From assembly GCF_001642475.1 (NCBI RefSeq), contig NW_019174010.1, forward strand, positions 1 through 64,000: a stretch of 64,000 nucleotides of DNA. Direction: 5' to 3'. Source of the stretch: Fonsecaea monophora. Its lineage: Eukaryota > Ascomycota > Eurotiomycetes > Chaetothyriales > Herpotrichiellaceae. This document shows, in pieces, positions 45,562-56,149 of the stretch. Below the pieces are notes generated by a model that did no database searches, was not told the DNA's origin, and saw only the letters and a program-made list of their open reading frames with translations. Positions within the stretch are counted from its first letter, which is position 1. Every line of letters starts with the position of its first letter. The position numbers and the translations under genes are program-made.

Positions 45562-46242
45562 CTACCCCGTAGCCGAAGCTGCTGCGGAGCGGGTGCTGAC
45601 AAGGGGTATCAGAGGGCGAATGGCCCATATATCTTCCTCTTGGTCCTGCGTGTCATACTTGGCGTGCACCGAGTCGAAGGTGGGACTGGAGCACTCGGAC
45701 CGTTGGCCCTCGCTCTCGTAGTCGGTGCAGCTGCTGTCGTCGCTTTCGGCTGAGGTGTCCTCGTTGTCAGACCATTCGCCGTCGCAGCTGTCATAGTCGC
45801 TGTCATCTTCTTCGTCACTGCCATACTCCTCAGCATTGCTGTATTGTGCCGCCGCGGCTCTGATCTGTGCAATCGTCGCCAATTGGGCTTCGAGCGCGGC
45901 CTGGAATTCCTTGAACGAAGGTACTTGGTGTTGGATGTATTCCGAGAGCTCGTTTGATTCGGGTCTTGTTGTTTCTGCCGCAGCTGGCTGATGTGTCTGC
46001 TGTGTTTGGTTTGTGAAGGTCCGTGTTCGGTCGTAGACTGATACATGGCCCAGCACCCTCCGTAATCTGGGCTCCTCGCGGGATGACTCTGTGTTCAGTT
46101 TCCAGTGTGATTTAAATAGTAGTCTCGCAGCGGATTGAGAGGCCGTCTCTGGTTGGGGTTGAGGTTGGGGTTGAGATTGAGGCTGAGGTTTAGAAGCAAA
46201 GCACCGCGGGTTGTGCGAGGAGAGAGCACATAGTTGCTCCAT
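45562..46242 (-). CDS. Hypothetical acidic protein with Gln-Pro repeat
   Basis: A single exon of 226 residues. Near the N-terminus is a run of Gln-Pro pairs (SQPQPQPQPE, about residues 23-32). The middle has FKEFQAALEAQLATIAQIRA, a likely helix. A strongly acidic region follows (SDEEDDSDYDSCDGEWSDNE), then a short hydrophobic segment IWAIRPLIPLV near the end. The acidic repeat and low complexity suggest a disordered nuclear or regulatory protein, but nothing identifies its job. The frame is open over 680 bases with normal coding look on this strand only; moderate support. Confidence 0.5.
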   Translation of the reverse strand: MEQLCALSSHNPRCFASKPQPQSQPQPQPQPETASQSAARLLFKSHWKLNTESSREEPRLRRVLGHVSVYDRTRTFTNQTQQTHQPAAAETTRPESNELSEYIQHQVPSFKEFQAALEAQLATIAQIRAAAAQYSNAEEYGSDEEDDSDYDSCDGEWSDNEDTSAESDDSSCTDYESEGQRSECSSPTFDSVHAKYDTQDQEEDIWAIRPLIPLVSTRSAAASATG

Positions 46243-46745
46243 GACGTTTTGTGTACTGTTTGTTTATGAGATCCCTGGGGTATGTGAGAACAGAGACTCC
46301 TTCAGAGGTGTTTGAGCACCAACTGTCAAGAGCAAGGAGAAACAGTGAAGGCCTGATAACAGAGGAGAGGAAGCTTGGGAACAGGTGCCTACTTGAACTT
46401 TTTGATTTCATTAGGCTGGGCCAAAAGAACACGAGCCCGTGCTTCTAGGCCATGAATCAACATCGGTGTGGACGAGAAGAGGAACCTTGTTAGCCCAACC
46501 CATTCTCGGGACTCAATCCTAGTTAGCCACGTTGACGGTGGAATCGGGGTCCACCAAGAAAACCATGCTTGAAAGGGGAAGACGACAAGCAAGGGGGTAC
46601 GTGAAATCATTCGACGATCCAACCTTCTGGATGCCATGCGGCTGAGAGAGGCCGCGAGGGAAGATTCTGGGGGTGGGAAATGGTGTTCCTAAGAGCGACT
46701 AGAAGGTGAAAGGAGAAGCGAAGGTCCCAGCAGTGGAGCAGAGGC

Positions 46746-46775
46746 ATGGCCAGGAATGGCCAGGAATGGCTAGGA
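46746..46775. repeat. Tandem 10-base repeat ATGGCCAGGA
   Basis: Three units in a row (the third reads ATGGCTAGGA), with a partial fourth. Confidence 0.8.
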
Positions 46776-47623
46776 ATTGCCAGTTCGGGGACCACTCAGC
46801 AAGCGACACGAAAAGGCAGACTTTTTGGCCCGTGTTGAAGCTGCAGGGAGCTGTCCGAGCTGTTCGTGAGTGACAAGCCATTTCCCCACCCGGGCAGGAA
46901 ACTATCGACTTTGTGGAAGCAATTCCAGCCTTGGGATTTGAGAAAAAAGAGTTTAGAAGGGGCCACGGGAAATGAGATCCATGATTGGCGCAGCCAGCCC
47001 ATGCAGACCCAAAGGCAAAGTGAACAAAGACAAAGGAAGGAGAATATGATGATGACGGCAAGCTTCATGAGCGGGGGAGAATAGGCAAACACAAGACAAA
47101 CAAAAAAGACTGACGAACAAAGCCAGCCTTGATCGAGCCAGGCCCACGGAGAAGCCACACGACGGACAACTGGCGTTGGCGTTTGTCGCTACACCAGTTT
47201 GAGCCCAACTCTCGCTTGCAAGAGGCTGAATTAGGACTCGTGGGACTCGGCAAGCAGGGGGGCGACCAGGGGAGATTTGACACATGACGCTGTCAATTCC
47301 ATGAGACAAAAAGTCAAGAAGGCGTCGTGCGTGTCGCAGATTACCGAACCCAGCCTTATCCTCATGGTTGGGCTGGCGTGCTGGGCTACGGTGCCAGCTC
47401 CAGAAGTGGACGCGACTTTGACTCCCAGACTCGCCAAACTCCCAGCCGTGTGCGCCACCGATCTGGTCTATCGAGAGTCTAGGGATTGAAAAAGGGGCTG
47501 ATCCCGTGCGTGTTGTTGACTTGTGTTGTGAGCTTGATCAACCACGCTCTCGTTTCAGCAAAGCTCGCCAGCTTATCATGCAGCGATCAGAGCAGATGAG
47601 ATTGCACCAGAAAGTATGTAAAT

Positions 47624-47647
47624 GCCATGCCATGGCACGTGCATGGC
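47624..47647. promoter_or_regulatory. E-box (CACGTG) inside GCCATGC/GCATGGC arms
   Basis: Inverted 7-base arms around 10 bases, with CACGTG at 47636-47641, about 240 bases before the next start codon. CACGTG is the classic bHLH target; use by a given factor is not shown. Confidence 0.4.
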
Positions 47648-47876
47648 CATCGGTGGCTTATGTAAGAAAGGCCAAGCGTCGGAATCGGAGAAATATTTTG
47701 ACGCCCTCAAGGCACCAGCCAATCATCTCCCGATCCAATCCGATCCCCTCTGTGTGGCGAATCTCTTACCCCAACTTCAACGTTCAACATCCATGACTTG
47801 ACCTACTTGCCTATTTCTCTATCCCTCCCCTTCCATCACTGTCAACAAGTGTCCATCCGCCTGGTGGGTAAACATC

Positions 47877-49343
47877 ATGGCGTCGTCGGGAGGACACCTC
47901 TTGGTCTCCAAGGCCATGAGGCTGGTCAAATTCGCCGCCGAGAAGACGGGGAGGTTTATTCGTGACAAGATCCCGCAGGCAACCAAACCACTCGAGGCCG
48001 ACGTCCAGCCTGCCTACGCCCGTGTCTCTCAACGTCAACAACCCGTCAACCGCCTTGCACAGATCCGGCAGACCCAGAGCCGCTGGTACAGCACAAAATT
48101 GCACAGTTTCAACAACACCAGGCACTACTCTTCGCAGTCTGGTTCGAAAGCCCGTCCGACTCGTGCATCCTATCCTTCCTCACGCACTGCTGCGGCGGTA
48201 GGGCGACTGACTGGCCGTGCTCCCTTCGCATCGACCCTTCGACCAAACCTTACTGGGGGTACTCTATGCCGTCACGCAGGTGGCTATGGACTAGGAGGTG
48301 GTCGAGTCGGTGGAGCCAGATACTTCTCTCACTCTCCTGCGGCGCAAGCACAGGTGGTGACCAATGTCTCGCAGGCTGTACGAGCTTTCTGGCTCTCAGG
48401 ACAAAAAGCTCGTTTTGATGGAGCCAATCCCCGTACTGGCGAGAAGCGATTCCGGGCCGTTTCTAGCCTTCAAGAAGATGCCAGGCATACCATGGACATG
48501 TCATCAAAGACTGCACCCGGGTCTTTCATAGACTTCAAGGTTTCTCCCACTATTACCGCCATTGGTCCCTTGGCCAGTGTCCCTCGCTCGCCTTCTACCA
48601 CGTCCTGTGATTACGAGGCCCAACAAGACACCTTGAACAACGTCACGCTCATGTCCAACCTCTCCATTGATTTTGCCCGCGCGTTGAAAGACCTTGCGGC
48701 TGTCATGAACGATCTCAAGCACTTGGCAACACTGGGCGACCTCCCCATTGTTCTGCATAATAGCACGACCCTCCGCGTCCGCTTTCCTGGCTGCGACGCA
48801 GATACTGTGGAGGCTCTGTGTCGGGAACTCAACATCAAGCGCGGCATGGTGGGCCAAGACGAGGACTTTGACGCAAGGAACGGGACGGAAATCGCACTGT
48901 TGTTTCCCTTTGCACCCAGCAAGACGGCCAGTGAGGCAGGCTGCATGGACTCCATCTGTGGCTTCGGCGATCGACCAGTCAAGCGCATCAAGAAAGACCG
49001 CGTGGAGTGGCAGGAGATGCTCACCCCTCCCCAACGTGCCTCTGAGGGCTTCTCGCACATTTCAGTCACGAGCAAGTCTCCCGACGCGTTTGAAATAATC
49101 GACGACGCCTTGGCCGAAAACCCCTGGATGTCCAGCCCGCGGGACTATTCCAGCCTGCACGAGAGTGAACTGCTAGATGACGACGAAGATGTCGCCGCCA
49201 TGTACTTTTTCCAGCCACGGAACAACATCTCCACAGGAGAAAGTTATCCCGACCACTCACTCAACAACGGACACGACAACGGCTACGAGGGTCTTGAGGG
49301 CATCTACCGGTTCATCGAGGAGTGCGACCGTGCCCGGTCTTGA
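47877..49343 (+). CDS. Conserved fungal protein of unknown function
   Basis: A single exon of 488 residues. The N-terminal third is basic, Ser/Arg/Tyr-rich and disordered (RWYSTKLHSFNNTRHYSSQ). The middle shows an ordered segment: ARHTMDMSSKTAPGSFIDFK, ALKDLAAVMNDLKHLATLGD, LRVRFPGCDADTVEALCREL, NIKRGMVGQDEDFDARNGTE. The C-terminal third is acidic (LLDDDEDVAAMYFF) and ends with YRFIEECDRA. Similar long proteins occur in many ascomycetes and I have a weak memory of database labels such as casein kinase II beta 2-like; I see no CK2-beta zinc site (no paired CxxC), so I do not adopt that name. The start is the first ATG in the context ACATCATGG. Confidence 0.7.
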   Translation: MASSGGHLLVSKAMRLVKFAAEKTGRFIRDKIPQATKPLEADVQPAYARVSQRQQPVNRLAQIRQTQSRWYSTKLHSFNNTRHYSSQSGSKARPTRASYPSSRTAAAVGRLTGRAPFASTLRPNLTGGTLCRHAGGYGLGGGRVGGARYFSHSPAAQAQVVTNVSQAVRAFWLSGQKARFDGANPRTGEKRFRAVSSLQEDARHTMDMSSKTAPGSFIDFKVSPTITAIGPLASVPRSPSTTSCDYEAQQDTLNNVTLMSNLSIDFARALKDLAAVMNDLKHLATLGDLPIVLHNSTTLRVRFPGCDADTVEALCRELNIKRGMVGQDEDFDARNGTEIALLFPFAPSKTASEAGCMDSICGFGDRPVKRIKKDRVEWQEMLTPPQRASEGFSHISVTSKSPDAFEIIDDALAENPWMSSPRDYSSLHESELLDDDEDVAAMYFFQPRNNISTGESYPDHSLNNGHDNGYEGLEGIYRFIEECDRARS

Positions 49344-49955
49344 CCGACCCGCCTGGAAAAAGTGTCGTCCCGGCTATTGTCTCAGAATGCTCTACCTCCA
49401 CGCCAATCGGATAGGCCTGGTTTTTTCTCCCCTGTCGTTTTTCCTTGTTTTTTTTTTGGGCTCGGATCTTCCCATCTTGGAGGACATGCCCCATTACGGT
49501 CACGATCACGGCTGGGTGGACTTTGGTTTCAAACGTCCCCGCCGGGCTCAGGGCTCGTTGACGACAGACAGTTGCAAATGTATCGAAAAACAAGCTACAT
49601 ACACACATACATCTTCAGAGCTCCCCAGAATTAAATGAAAATCTTTCCTCTTCATTGTATCAATACGTGTTATCATGTCCTTCTAATTCATTACGTGGCT
49701 GGTCATTATACACAAAGGTGTGTTCGTAGAGGTGGACACCAAAACCCGTGGATCGTCGAACAGACCGTGTATTTCGCCGACAAACTCCTCGCTTGTGCTG
49801 CATTAGGGGTATTCTGGTGCTTCCACCGCATCTGTGACCTGTGACCTGTACGGCTATATGGTGTACACCGGTGAGTTCTTCGTCGGGAAAGAGCCATTCT
49901 TGCCTTCTTCTAGAATCCAGACCTCGGGCGTTGAAGTCGCATTGCCACTCCACAA
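49344..49955. other. Convergent spacer
   Basis: About 610 bases between two converging genes, with a T-rich stretch near 49448. No gene seen. Confidence 0.5.
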
Positions 49956-50756
49956 TCAACCGTCACCGACATGTCCATCCCCGTCGGCATTTCTATACCC
50001 ACTCCTCAGCCTGTGCTTGAGCTGCTCGTTTTCTTTCAGGACGTCGTCCCTGGCCTGCTCCAGCTCGTCAATCTTCTCCTGCAGTTCTGCGATTTCGTCT
50101 TCGGCGCCCGAGGAGAACTCCTCAATAATCTTGAACACGCGCCAGAGTCGCAGGACGACGACAAGGGAGCCGGCTTCTTCCAGCGGACCGCGCAGCAGGA
50201 CGTCGATGATGAAAGCGGCAATGATGACGAGGGCATCGAAGATGTGGAACGAGTTGTTGAAGTACCTGCACCAGAAGTGTTGAGGTTAACGGATGGATGA
50301 CTGTCAAGAAGATATAGAGGGCATTCATTACCTGAACCCAAACGCAAAAACACTGCCCAGCAATTCCGCCATGAACAGACACGAGAAGGTCAGACTCGCA
50401 TAGCCAAGCACGTCGTTTGCCCGCTGCCACGCCCTCAAGTTGAACCCTTCCTCCCCGGCATGTTCGCACATGTGTAGACTGATGAGGAAATCGGCAAAGA
50501 TGCAGCATATGTCGGCCGAGACCAGGAGGATCACAAAGTAGTGGCCCCATTTGGACGAGAACCAGTGCTGCAGCGAGTGACGGAGCTTCCACACCGAGCT
50601 GTCCTCGCCGTGTATCTTGACGATGTGGCAAGCGATAAAGTCCTGTGATTGATGGAGAGCAGAGATGAACTGGCGGTCGGACGGGAGGAGAGGCGCGTAT
50701 TCGGTGGTGTTGGTCGTGGCTTGGACGGGCGAATGCCCGGGTTCGGGATCGGCCAT
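49956..50756 (-). CDS. Voltage-gated proton channel (Hv1 type)
   Basis: Exons 50756-50332 and 50265-49956 give 244 residues, a single voltage-sensor domain with no pore domain. S1 (about 72-94) has Asp82, the likely counterpart of the proton-selectivity Asp of Hv1. S2 (118-140) has Glu131. S3 reads FHIFDALVIIAAFIIDVLL with Asp152 and Asp163. S4 is VVVLRLWRVFKI with Arg181 and Arg184 and a Lys187 where animal Hv1 has a third Arg. A coiled coil follows (about 197-228, EIAELQEKIDELEQARDDVL), as in dimeric Hv1. The family moves H+ out of cells at depolarised voltage. The 66-base intron splits an Arg codon between S2 and S3. Identification is firm; the role in this fungus is not known. Confidence 0.9.
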
Positions 50757-51850
50757 GGTGGTGGTGATTAGGACTCGACGGTTTCGAATCCAGTCTATCG
50801 GTCTAGTTATCAGGTGTACTCAGTACGAGTGGTCAGGCCATCGCGCTGGAGGGGCTGGTTGTTCAAAGGTCGCGAATCCTTATACTTGCAGAAGGAGGCA
50901 GTGAGTGTATACACTGCCCGACAGATGGTTCAGGTGTATTAGCTAGATTCTGCGCCGTGATCGTAGGAATGAGAATATAAAAGGATCAGCGACCTTTTGA
51001 ATCTCTCATCAGTGGCTATGACAGAAGGAGCAGTGAGCGCCCTGCGGCTGAGACTTTGTTCAATGATTGCGCAAGGGCCACCAGGGAGAGATGAATTGAT
51101 GACGTAGGGCTTCTTCTGCCGCGTACCTGCCGTAAGTGGACGGGAACCAGGGAGTCAGGGAGTCAACGAGCCCTCCAGAGCAGCAAAGGCCGGAAAAATG
51201 ATCCAGCGAAACCGCAGAGTCCCCCTCGAAGCCATATCACATAATTTACCAGTCAGCCAGTACATCCCTACCTCTAGGAGCTTGCAGCAGCAGAGGGGAA
51301 ATGGATGCACCGGCCCGGCCAGTGAGTGACCACAGGTCCATGATCTCCGACCCACTCCCTCCTCTGGCTTTGCTTAGGAAAGTGACTTGGGAAGGCAGGG
51401 AGAGACCAGGCTGCGCACCCTCTCGGAACAACTCTCCCCGAGAGGAGGTTGCTTGATCGGATGTATGTTTGAACCAGAATAATGGTGGCTTCAAGCTCGC
51501 ACTTCTCCACGATACTTGTCCATGGAGGAGGCGAGTCTCTCCAACTCTGACCCCCTTTTTTTTCCACCCATTGAGTTTTTTTTACCCTCGGGGCACGCGG
51601 GGAAGGGCCGGCCGCGAAGAAAAAGGCCTCAATGGAGGAGTTACTGATTGATGGGGAGATGGAGGAGAACATGATTGATTTATATGCAAGACCATGTGGT
51701 CTCGGCAGAGTGGGTATTCTTCCTCCCTCGAGTCAAGTACATCGCCAACGTTCTTGGAATCTGAGCACGCATAGATTGACGGGCTACAAGGCTGGAGGGT
51801 GAGCAAAGCATTCGAGGAGAAGAAGAAAAACACGAGCAACATCACAGACC
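50757..51850. promoter_or_regulatory. Divergent spacer, Hv1 / aldolase
   Basis: 1.1 kb between head-to-head genes. Short Arg/Ser-rich frames only. The aldolase's first exon is only 60 bases, so part of this spacer was easily mistaken for leader. Confidence 0.45.
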
Positions 51851-53044
51851 ATGCCGACAATCTTCCCAAATAATCTATATCGCCTCCGGCAGGCAGGCTC
51901 GGTGTGCAAGGTATAGTCACCCCCCAAATTTCCTGTCTCTCGATCTCGCATTCTCCAGTCCCTCTGAGCACCTCTTCACCTCCTCTTCCTCCCCCATCTT
52001 TACTTTGCCGGCCACGTCTAGAACAACATTGTCGAAACCCCTGTTTGAGACGAACAAGTCATCATAACCAGCCAGATATATGAGCACAGGCATTCGGGAT
52101 CAAACTCACCCCGTCGGCGTCGGTCGTGCAGATTGCAGCCTCGGCCGGCTTCGACACGCTCTTCATCGACCTCGAGCATTCGACCTTGTCTGTCAGCGAT
52201 GCCAGCCAGCTTTGCACGACGGGTCTGTTGGCGGGGATAACTCCGTTCGTGAGAGTCCCGTACCAGTGCGGCGACGGGTTCGTCCAGAAGGTGTTGGACG
52301 GAGGAGCCATGGGCGTCATTTTCCCGCATGTGAGCACAAGAGGTATGTGTCAAGGGATTGAGCGGCGGCTATATTTGGATTTTGCACACGCGCACATAAG
52401 CGGCCCCTTATCCGCGAATGCCCTGAAGCGTGCTTCTCTTTGCGGCTTTGGCGCTTTTCATTTCTCCTTGCCTCCGCGTTTTTCATAAAATACCACGAGG
52501 GAGAGAGTGAGAAGGATACTTGGATTCCATTGTGACCGATCACATAGCTGAGGCCGAGTCCGCCGTCTCCATCTCGAAATACCCGCCAGTCGGAAAACGT
52601 TCGATGACCGGGCAACTCCCCCAGTTCGCATACGCGGCCCAGCCACACTCCGTCGTGATCTCCGAATCGAACGAACTGGGCTCGACCGTTATCGTCATGA
52701 TCGAAACACAGGAGGCTCTGGAAAACCTCGATGCCATCGCCTCCGTCCCAGGCGTCGACGTGCTCCTCGTCGGGTCCAACGACTTATCCATCGAGCTCGG
52801 CATTCCCTCGCAGTTTGACAGCCCGGTGTACAAGGCTGCGATGGAAAAAGTGAGTCAAGCGTGCAAGAAGCACGGCAAGATCATGGGCCTTGGTGGGGTT
52901 TACGACAATCCCACGATCCACGGCTGGGCGTTGCATGAGTTGGGCGTGGGTTATATCCTGGGCGGCCAGGATTCGAGTTTTATTGCAAAAAGTGCAAAGG
53001 TTTGTGCTGATGCGTTGGTGAAAGTGGAGAAGAAACAATTTTGA
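51851..53044 (+). CDS. HpcH/HpaI-type aldolase
   Basis: Exons 51851-51910, 52090-52342 and 52548-53044 give 269 residues. The 60-base first exon encodes MPTIFPNNLYRLRQAGSVCK, which joins in phase to AFGIKLTPSASVVQ as in the family. Catalytic His50 (DLEH) and Arg75 (VRVP) are present, and the metal ligands are probably Glu157 (MIET) and Asp183 (SNDL). The (beta/alpha)8 barrel of this family cleaves 4-hydroxy-2-oxo acids or related compounds to pyruvate and an aldehyde with a divalent metal. Introns of 179 and 205 bases are long for this genome. The substrate is unknown. An amidase gene converges on it 640 bases away; a shared pathway is possible but not shown. Confidence 0.87.
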
Positions 53045-53686
53045 GAACTCCCTGGCACAGTATACATACACAGGCAAGCCATTGATGCTTGGCTACCTTG
53101 AGCTAGCAATGCCGATATAAAAGAATGTGACAACGCTGGAGATGAAGCGCATTTGGTCGTAGCCACACCTTGCCAACTAGTGGCTCTGTTCGTACCGTGT
53201 GAGACTGGTAGTACGCAGGGCTGCGCAAGCTCGGGGTTTGCTGGATCGAGTTTCACGCGAGGGACGTAAAGTACTCGAATTCCCATACATTGGTGCATGG
53301 AAGATGTGCCATTTGCGGAGGCTGCTGCCTGCAAATGCTCAAAGGTATTCAAGTGGGAGCACTACAACGTCTGGCGTAGTGGTCTTCATCAACGTCACAA
53401 CATGAATACTCCTGAATAGGAAACTTTGAGGAAGGCAGTGGTAATCCTCCGAGAGGAATGTCGTGCAGCTCGGCTCATGCTGTGAATTCCTTGGAATCTG
53501 CTTCGTACCTCTAGGGAGTCTCAGTGCGAAGTTGCCAGCGGTAATCGCAGAAACTTGAGCAGACATCGTGTTGCCCTGGGTGGGCTTGTGAGAAGGCATG
53601 CAGCGGAGCGCTGACTGACAGCTTTCAAGGGAACAAAATGCTCAAACCGGGTGATGTTCAGCAACCACACATGCACGACGGACAGA
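53045..53686. other. Convergent spacer, aldolase / amidase
   Basis: 640 bases between converging stop codons. No gene seen. Confidence 0.5.
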
Positions 53687-55777
53687 TTATGTGGTAGACG
53701 ATATTTCGTGAATGTCAACGTGCTTTGGGTAGAGTCGCGGTCCCGGGGCCACGTCCGAAATCACACCAAACCTGTGCAATTGCTGCACGACATTGAAGAG
53801 CTCCAGATCCGAGCCCGGGGGCCCTACAAGACTGATCGAAACGGGCAGAAATTCAGTCTTGGAGGTAATCTTCGACAAGTACGGGATCTCTGCAACAGGA
53901 ATCGTGTAGTCTGGACAACCTACCAGATACCCAAACGAGTAAATGCTGAAATTGTCGTTGAAGAGTCCAGTTCGATCAGGAATGTCGTCGCGGTAGTCTG
54001 GCAGACCACGGGACTGCGGAAATACCAGTAAAGTGATGGCGTCCTGGTCGTATGAACCGAAAAGAGTCGTTTCGACCCAGAGTTTAAACGCTTGCATCGC
54101 CTCCAGGGCGTCGGTGATCGTCTCTGCCGACACGTTGCGTCCGTACTCAAAACGGCGATTAACCAGATCCGAGACTTTTGGAGACTGCCCGTTGTTGTTT
54201 GCTCGGTGTTTGTCGAAGAATTGATTGATACCACCTACAACAGCTGATGCCGTTGTAATGGCTGAGTAGACGTGTCCAACGGCCTGATCAAGCGACCTTG
54301 GCTGACCGACTGGTGGTGTGGCTCTCCACAATTCGTCGATGTCAAAAGACACCCTCTCACAATCAAGGTGGAATTCGAGTCGGGTGAGCACCGATTCGAT
54401 TTGCTTTTCAGCTAGCGACCAGTCCATTGAATCGATCGAAGGATGAGGAAGCCACTTGTGCTGGCCGTGGAGACAAGCTCCAGCATTGACGAGCTCGGCA
54501 GGTCTTGTTGGGCAGAGCAAGTTGTACTTGCGACCATCTGAAAACCTCGACGGGCGCTGGGCCTGAGATATAAGATAAGAGCCGACTCGATTGAAAACAT
54601 CGACACTTCTGGCAAAAATTCCAACCGTGTTAAACAAGTCCGTGGCCCCAAGGACTCCCTCAAGGCTGAGCAGCCCATGTGAAGGCCGTTGCCCAAATAC
54701 CCCGTTCACTCCAGCCGGGTGTCGAATCGACCCGCCAGTATCCGTTCCAACTGTGAAATCCAACCACTTGTAGGCTGCTGCCGCTACCGCACTTCCAGTA
54801 CTGGAAGACGAAGGCTTCTGCTGTCCGTCCCCTCTAGGGTTGAAGGGACAAACATCCTCGGTCCATTCACAAGGGTCAACGCCCTCGGCGAACTCGGTAG
54901 TCTTGAGCTTTCCAACCAGGACGGCGCCGGCTTCGAGTAGAACTTCGACAACTGGCGCAGTTGCGTTCTCTGGAGGGTAGGTGTCACGCCAGGCGTTGTT
55001 GCCAAAGGCGGTCTTCAGTCCTCTGATGGCGATCGTATCCTTGACGGCAAATCTCAAGCCCGCCAAGGATCTACCGTCGTGACACCGAGACAACTTCGAA
55101 GGTAGAGGGACGCAGTACTGCAGCTTGGGAGTGGTCAATTTATGTGAGTGCGGACCGAGATAATGAACTAACTGGAAAATTCCGCCATGTCGATGATGAA
55201 CCTGGTGGTGGCAAGACGCCCGTCACAAACGCATGGTGGGAGTCTGCCGCCAGCTTATAGACACAAAAGACTCTCCCAGACGCCCTTGACACGACGTACG
55301 GACCATTCTTCAATTCAATCTCGGTGTTCCCAACAGAGAAGATCCGCCGTCCCCTGACACTGCATTTGGTCCCGGGCGGTCGCAGCAGGAGAATCACTGA
55401 GTGCGCGCGGGCATTAGCCGAACAGACGAATGTGAGTCGAATGATTTGCAGCTTGGAGACTTACGGGAGAGGAAATCGCTGCTCCAGACATCATCTACGG
55501 CGCTGCAGCTTGTGGTTATTGAGGCCAAGTCGGCCGGGGTGAAGCTCGACTCTTTCCACTCAATGGCAGTGGCGGGAATCAGCTCTTCCTCGAATCGAGC
55601 GAGTCTGGTGATGAAGGGGAGAGGTAGACGGCTGGCTTTCGAGTTGAATGCGACATAATATCTGTCCTGACCGATTGTAATAAAGGGAGAGATGGCCTCT
55701 GCCATAGCAGACAGAGCAACAAGGAGGCGCAAGATCACAAGAAGCCTGCAGCGGTTAGGGATGGAGGTACAGATCAC
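53687..55777 (-). CDS. Amidase-signature hydrolase with fungal N-terminal domain
   Basis: Exons 55777-55465, 55396-55173 and about 55117-53687 give about 655 residues (the last acceptor could be six bases upstream). A basic-hydrophobic N-terminus (RCRLLVILRLLVALSAMA) looks like a signal peptide. A roughly 140-residue domain follows (ITIGQDRYYVAF, then DDVWSSDFLS, NGPYVVSRASGRVFCVYKL) that often precedes amidases in fungi. The amidase-signature core has Lys205 (FAVKD), a Ser tract at 282-285 before TGSAVA (the cis-Ser) and nucleophile Ser309 (GTDTGGSIRHPAG), so the Ser-Ser-Lys triad is intact. It should hydrolyse an amide, perhaps outside the cell if the signal peptide is real. Confidence 0.85.
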
Positions 55778-56149
55778 TCACTTGAGATGCGACTGGGCAA
55801 GCCTCTCTACAACAAGGACAATACCGCAAAAAGCCTACCTGTTTGGTTGAAGCCATTGTAACACACAGTATCCACCTGCGCAAGGGGTGAATTCTGCGGT
55901 GGTTGTGGTTAAGCTAAGAGTTTTCATGGTGTTTCACCACAGATAAGCTCTGCCTCGCCTATCGCCACCGATAAACAACCACCACGGCGAGATAAGTGTT
56001 CGCAAAGTTTACTACTGACATATTGTCACAGACGAGACTATCGAAACCCATCCTATGGGTCTTCAGAAGGTTCAATAACCGAATGATTTATAGTATGATA
56101 CCTCAATAAATCGCGGGAGATATCGTGTGGTAGACAGGCAACAACAATG
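55778..56149. other. Intergenic, amidase promoter / Cwc25 3' flank
   Basis: About 370 bases, AT-rich near 56040-56110. No gene seen. Confidence 0.5.

Larger units (their letters stand above)
46243..47876. other. Gene-poor spacer
   Basis: 1.6 kb between two divergent genes. Short hydrophobic frames on the minus strand (46700-47310) overlap each other in several phases and are not called. It holds a 10-base tandem repeat and an E-box palindrome close to the next gene. Confidence 0.45.

Noticed and set aside
45071..45628. 185-codon minus-strand frame
   Set aside because: It overlaps the 3' end of the 226-residue acidic protein gene in another phase and has no domain.
46699..47309. Hydrophobic minus-strand frames (about 120 codons each) resembling membrane proteins
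   Set aside because: Three phases overlap here and all arise from the same T/C-rich strand; no family is recognisable.
47877..49343. Naming the 488-residue protein a casein kinase II beta subunit
   Set aside because: The zinc-binding Cys pairs of CK2-beta are absent, and the label rests only on weak memory of database names.
50770..50805. TTCGAATCC resembling a tRNA T-loop
   Set aside because: No matching A-box, anticodon stem or acceptor stem nearby.
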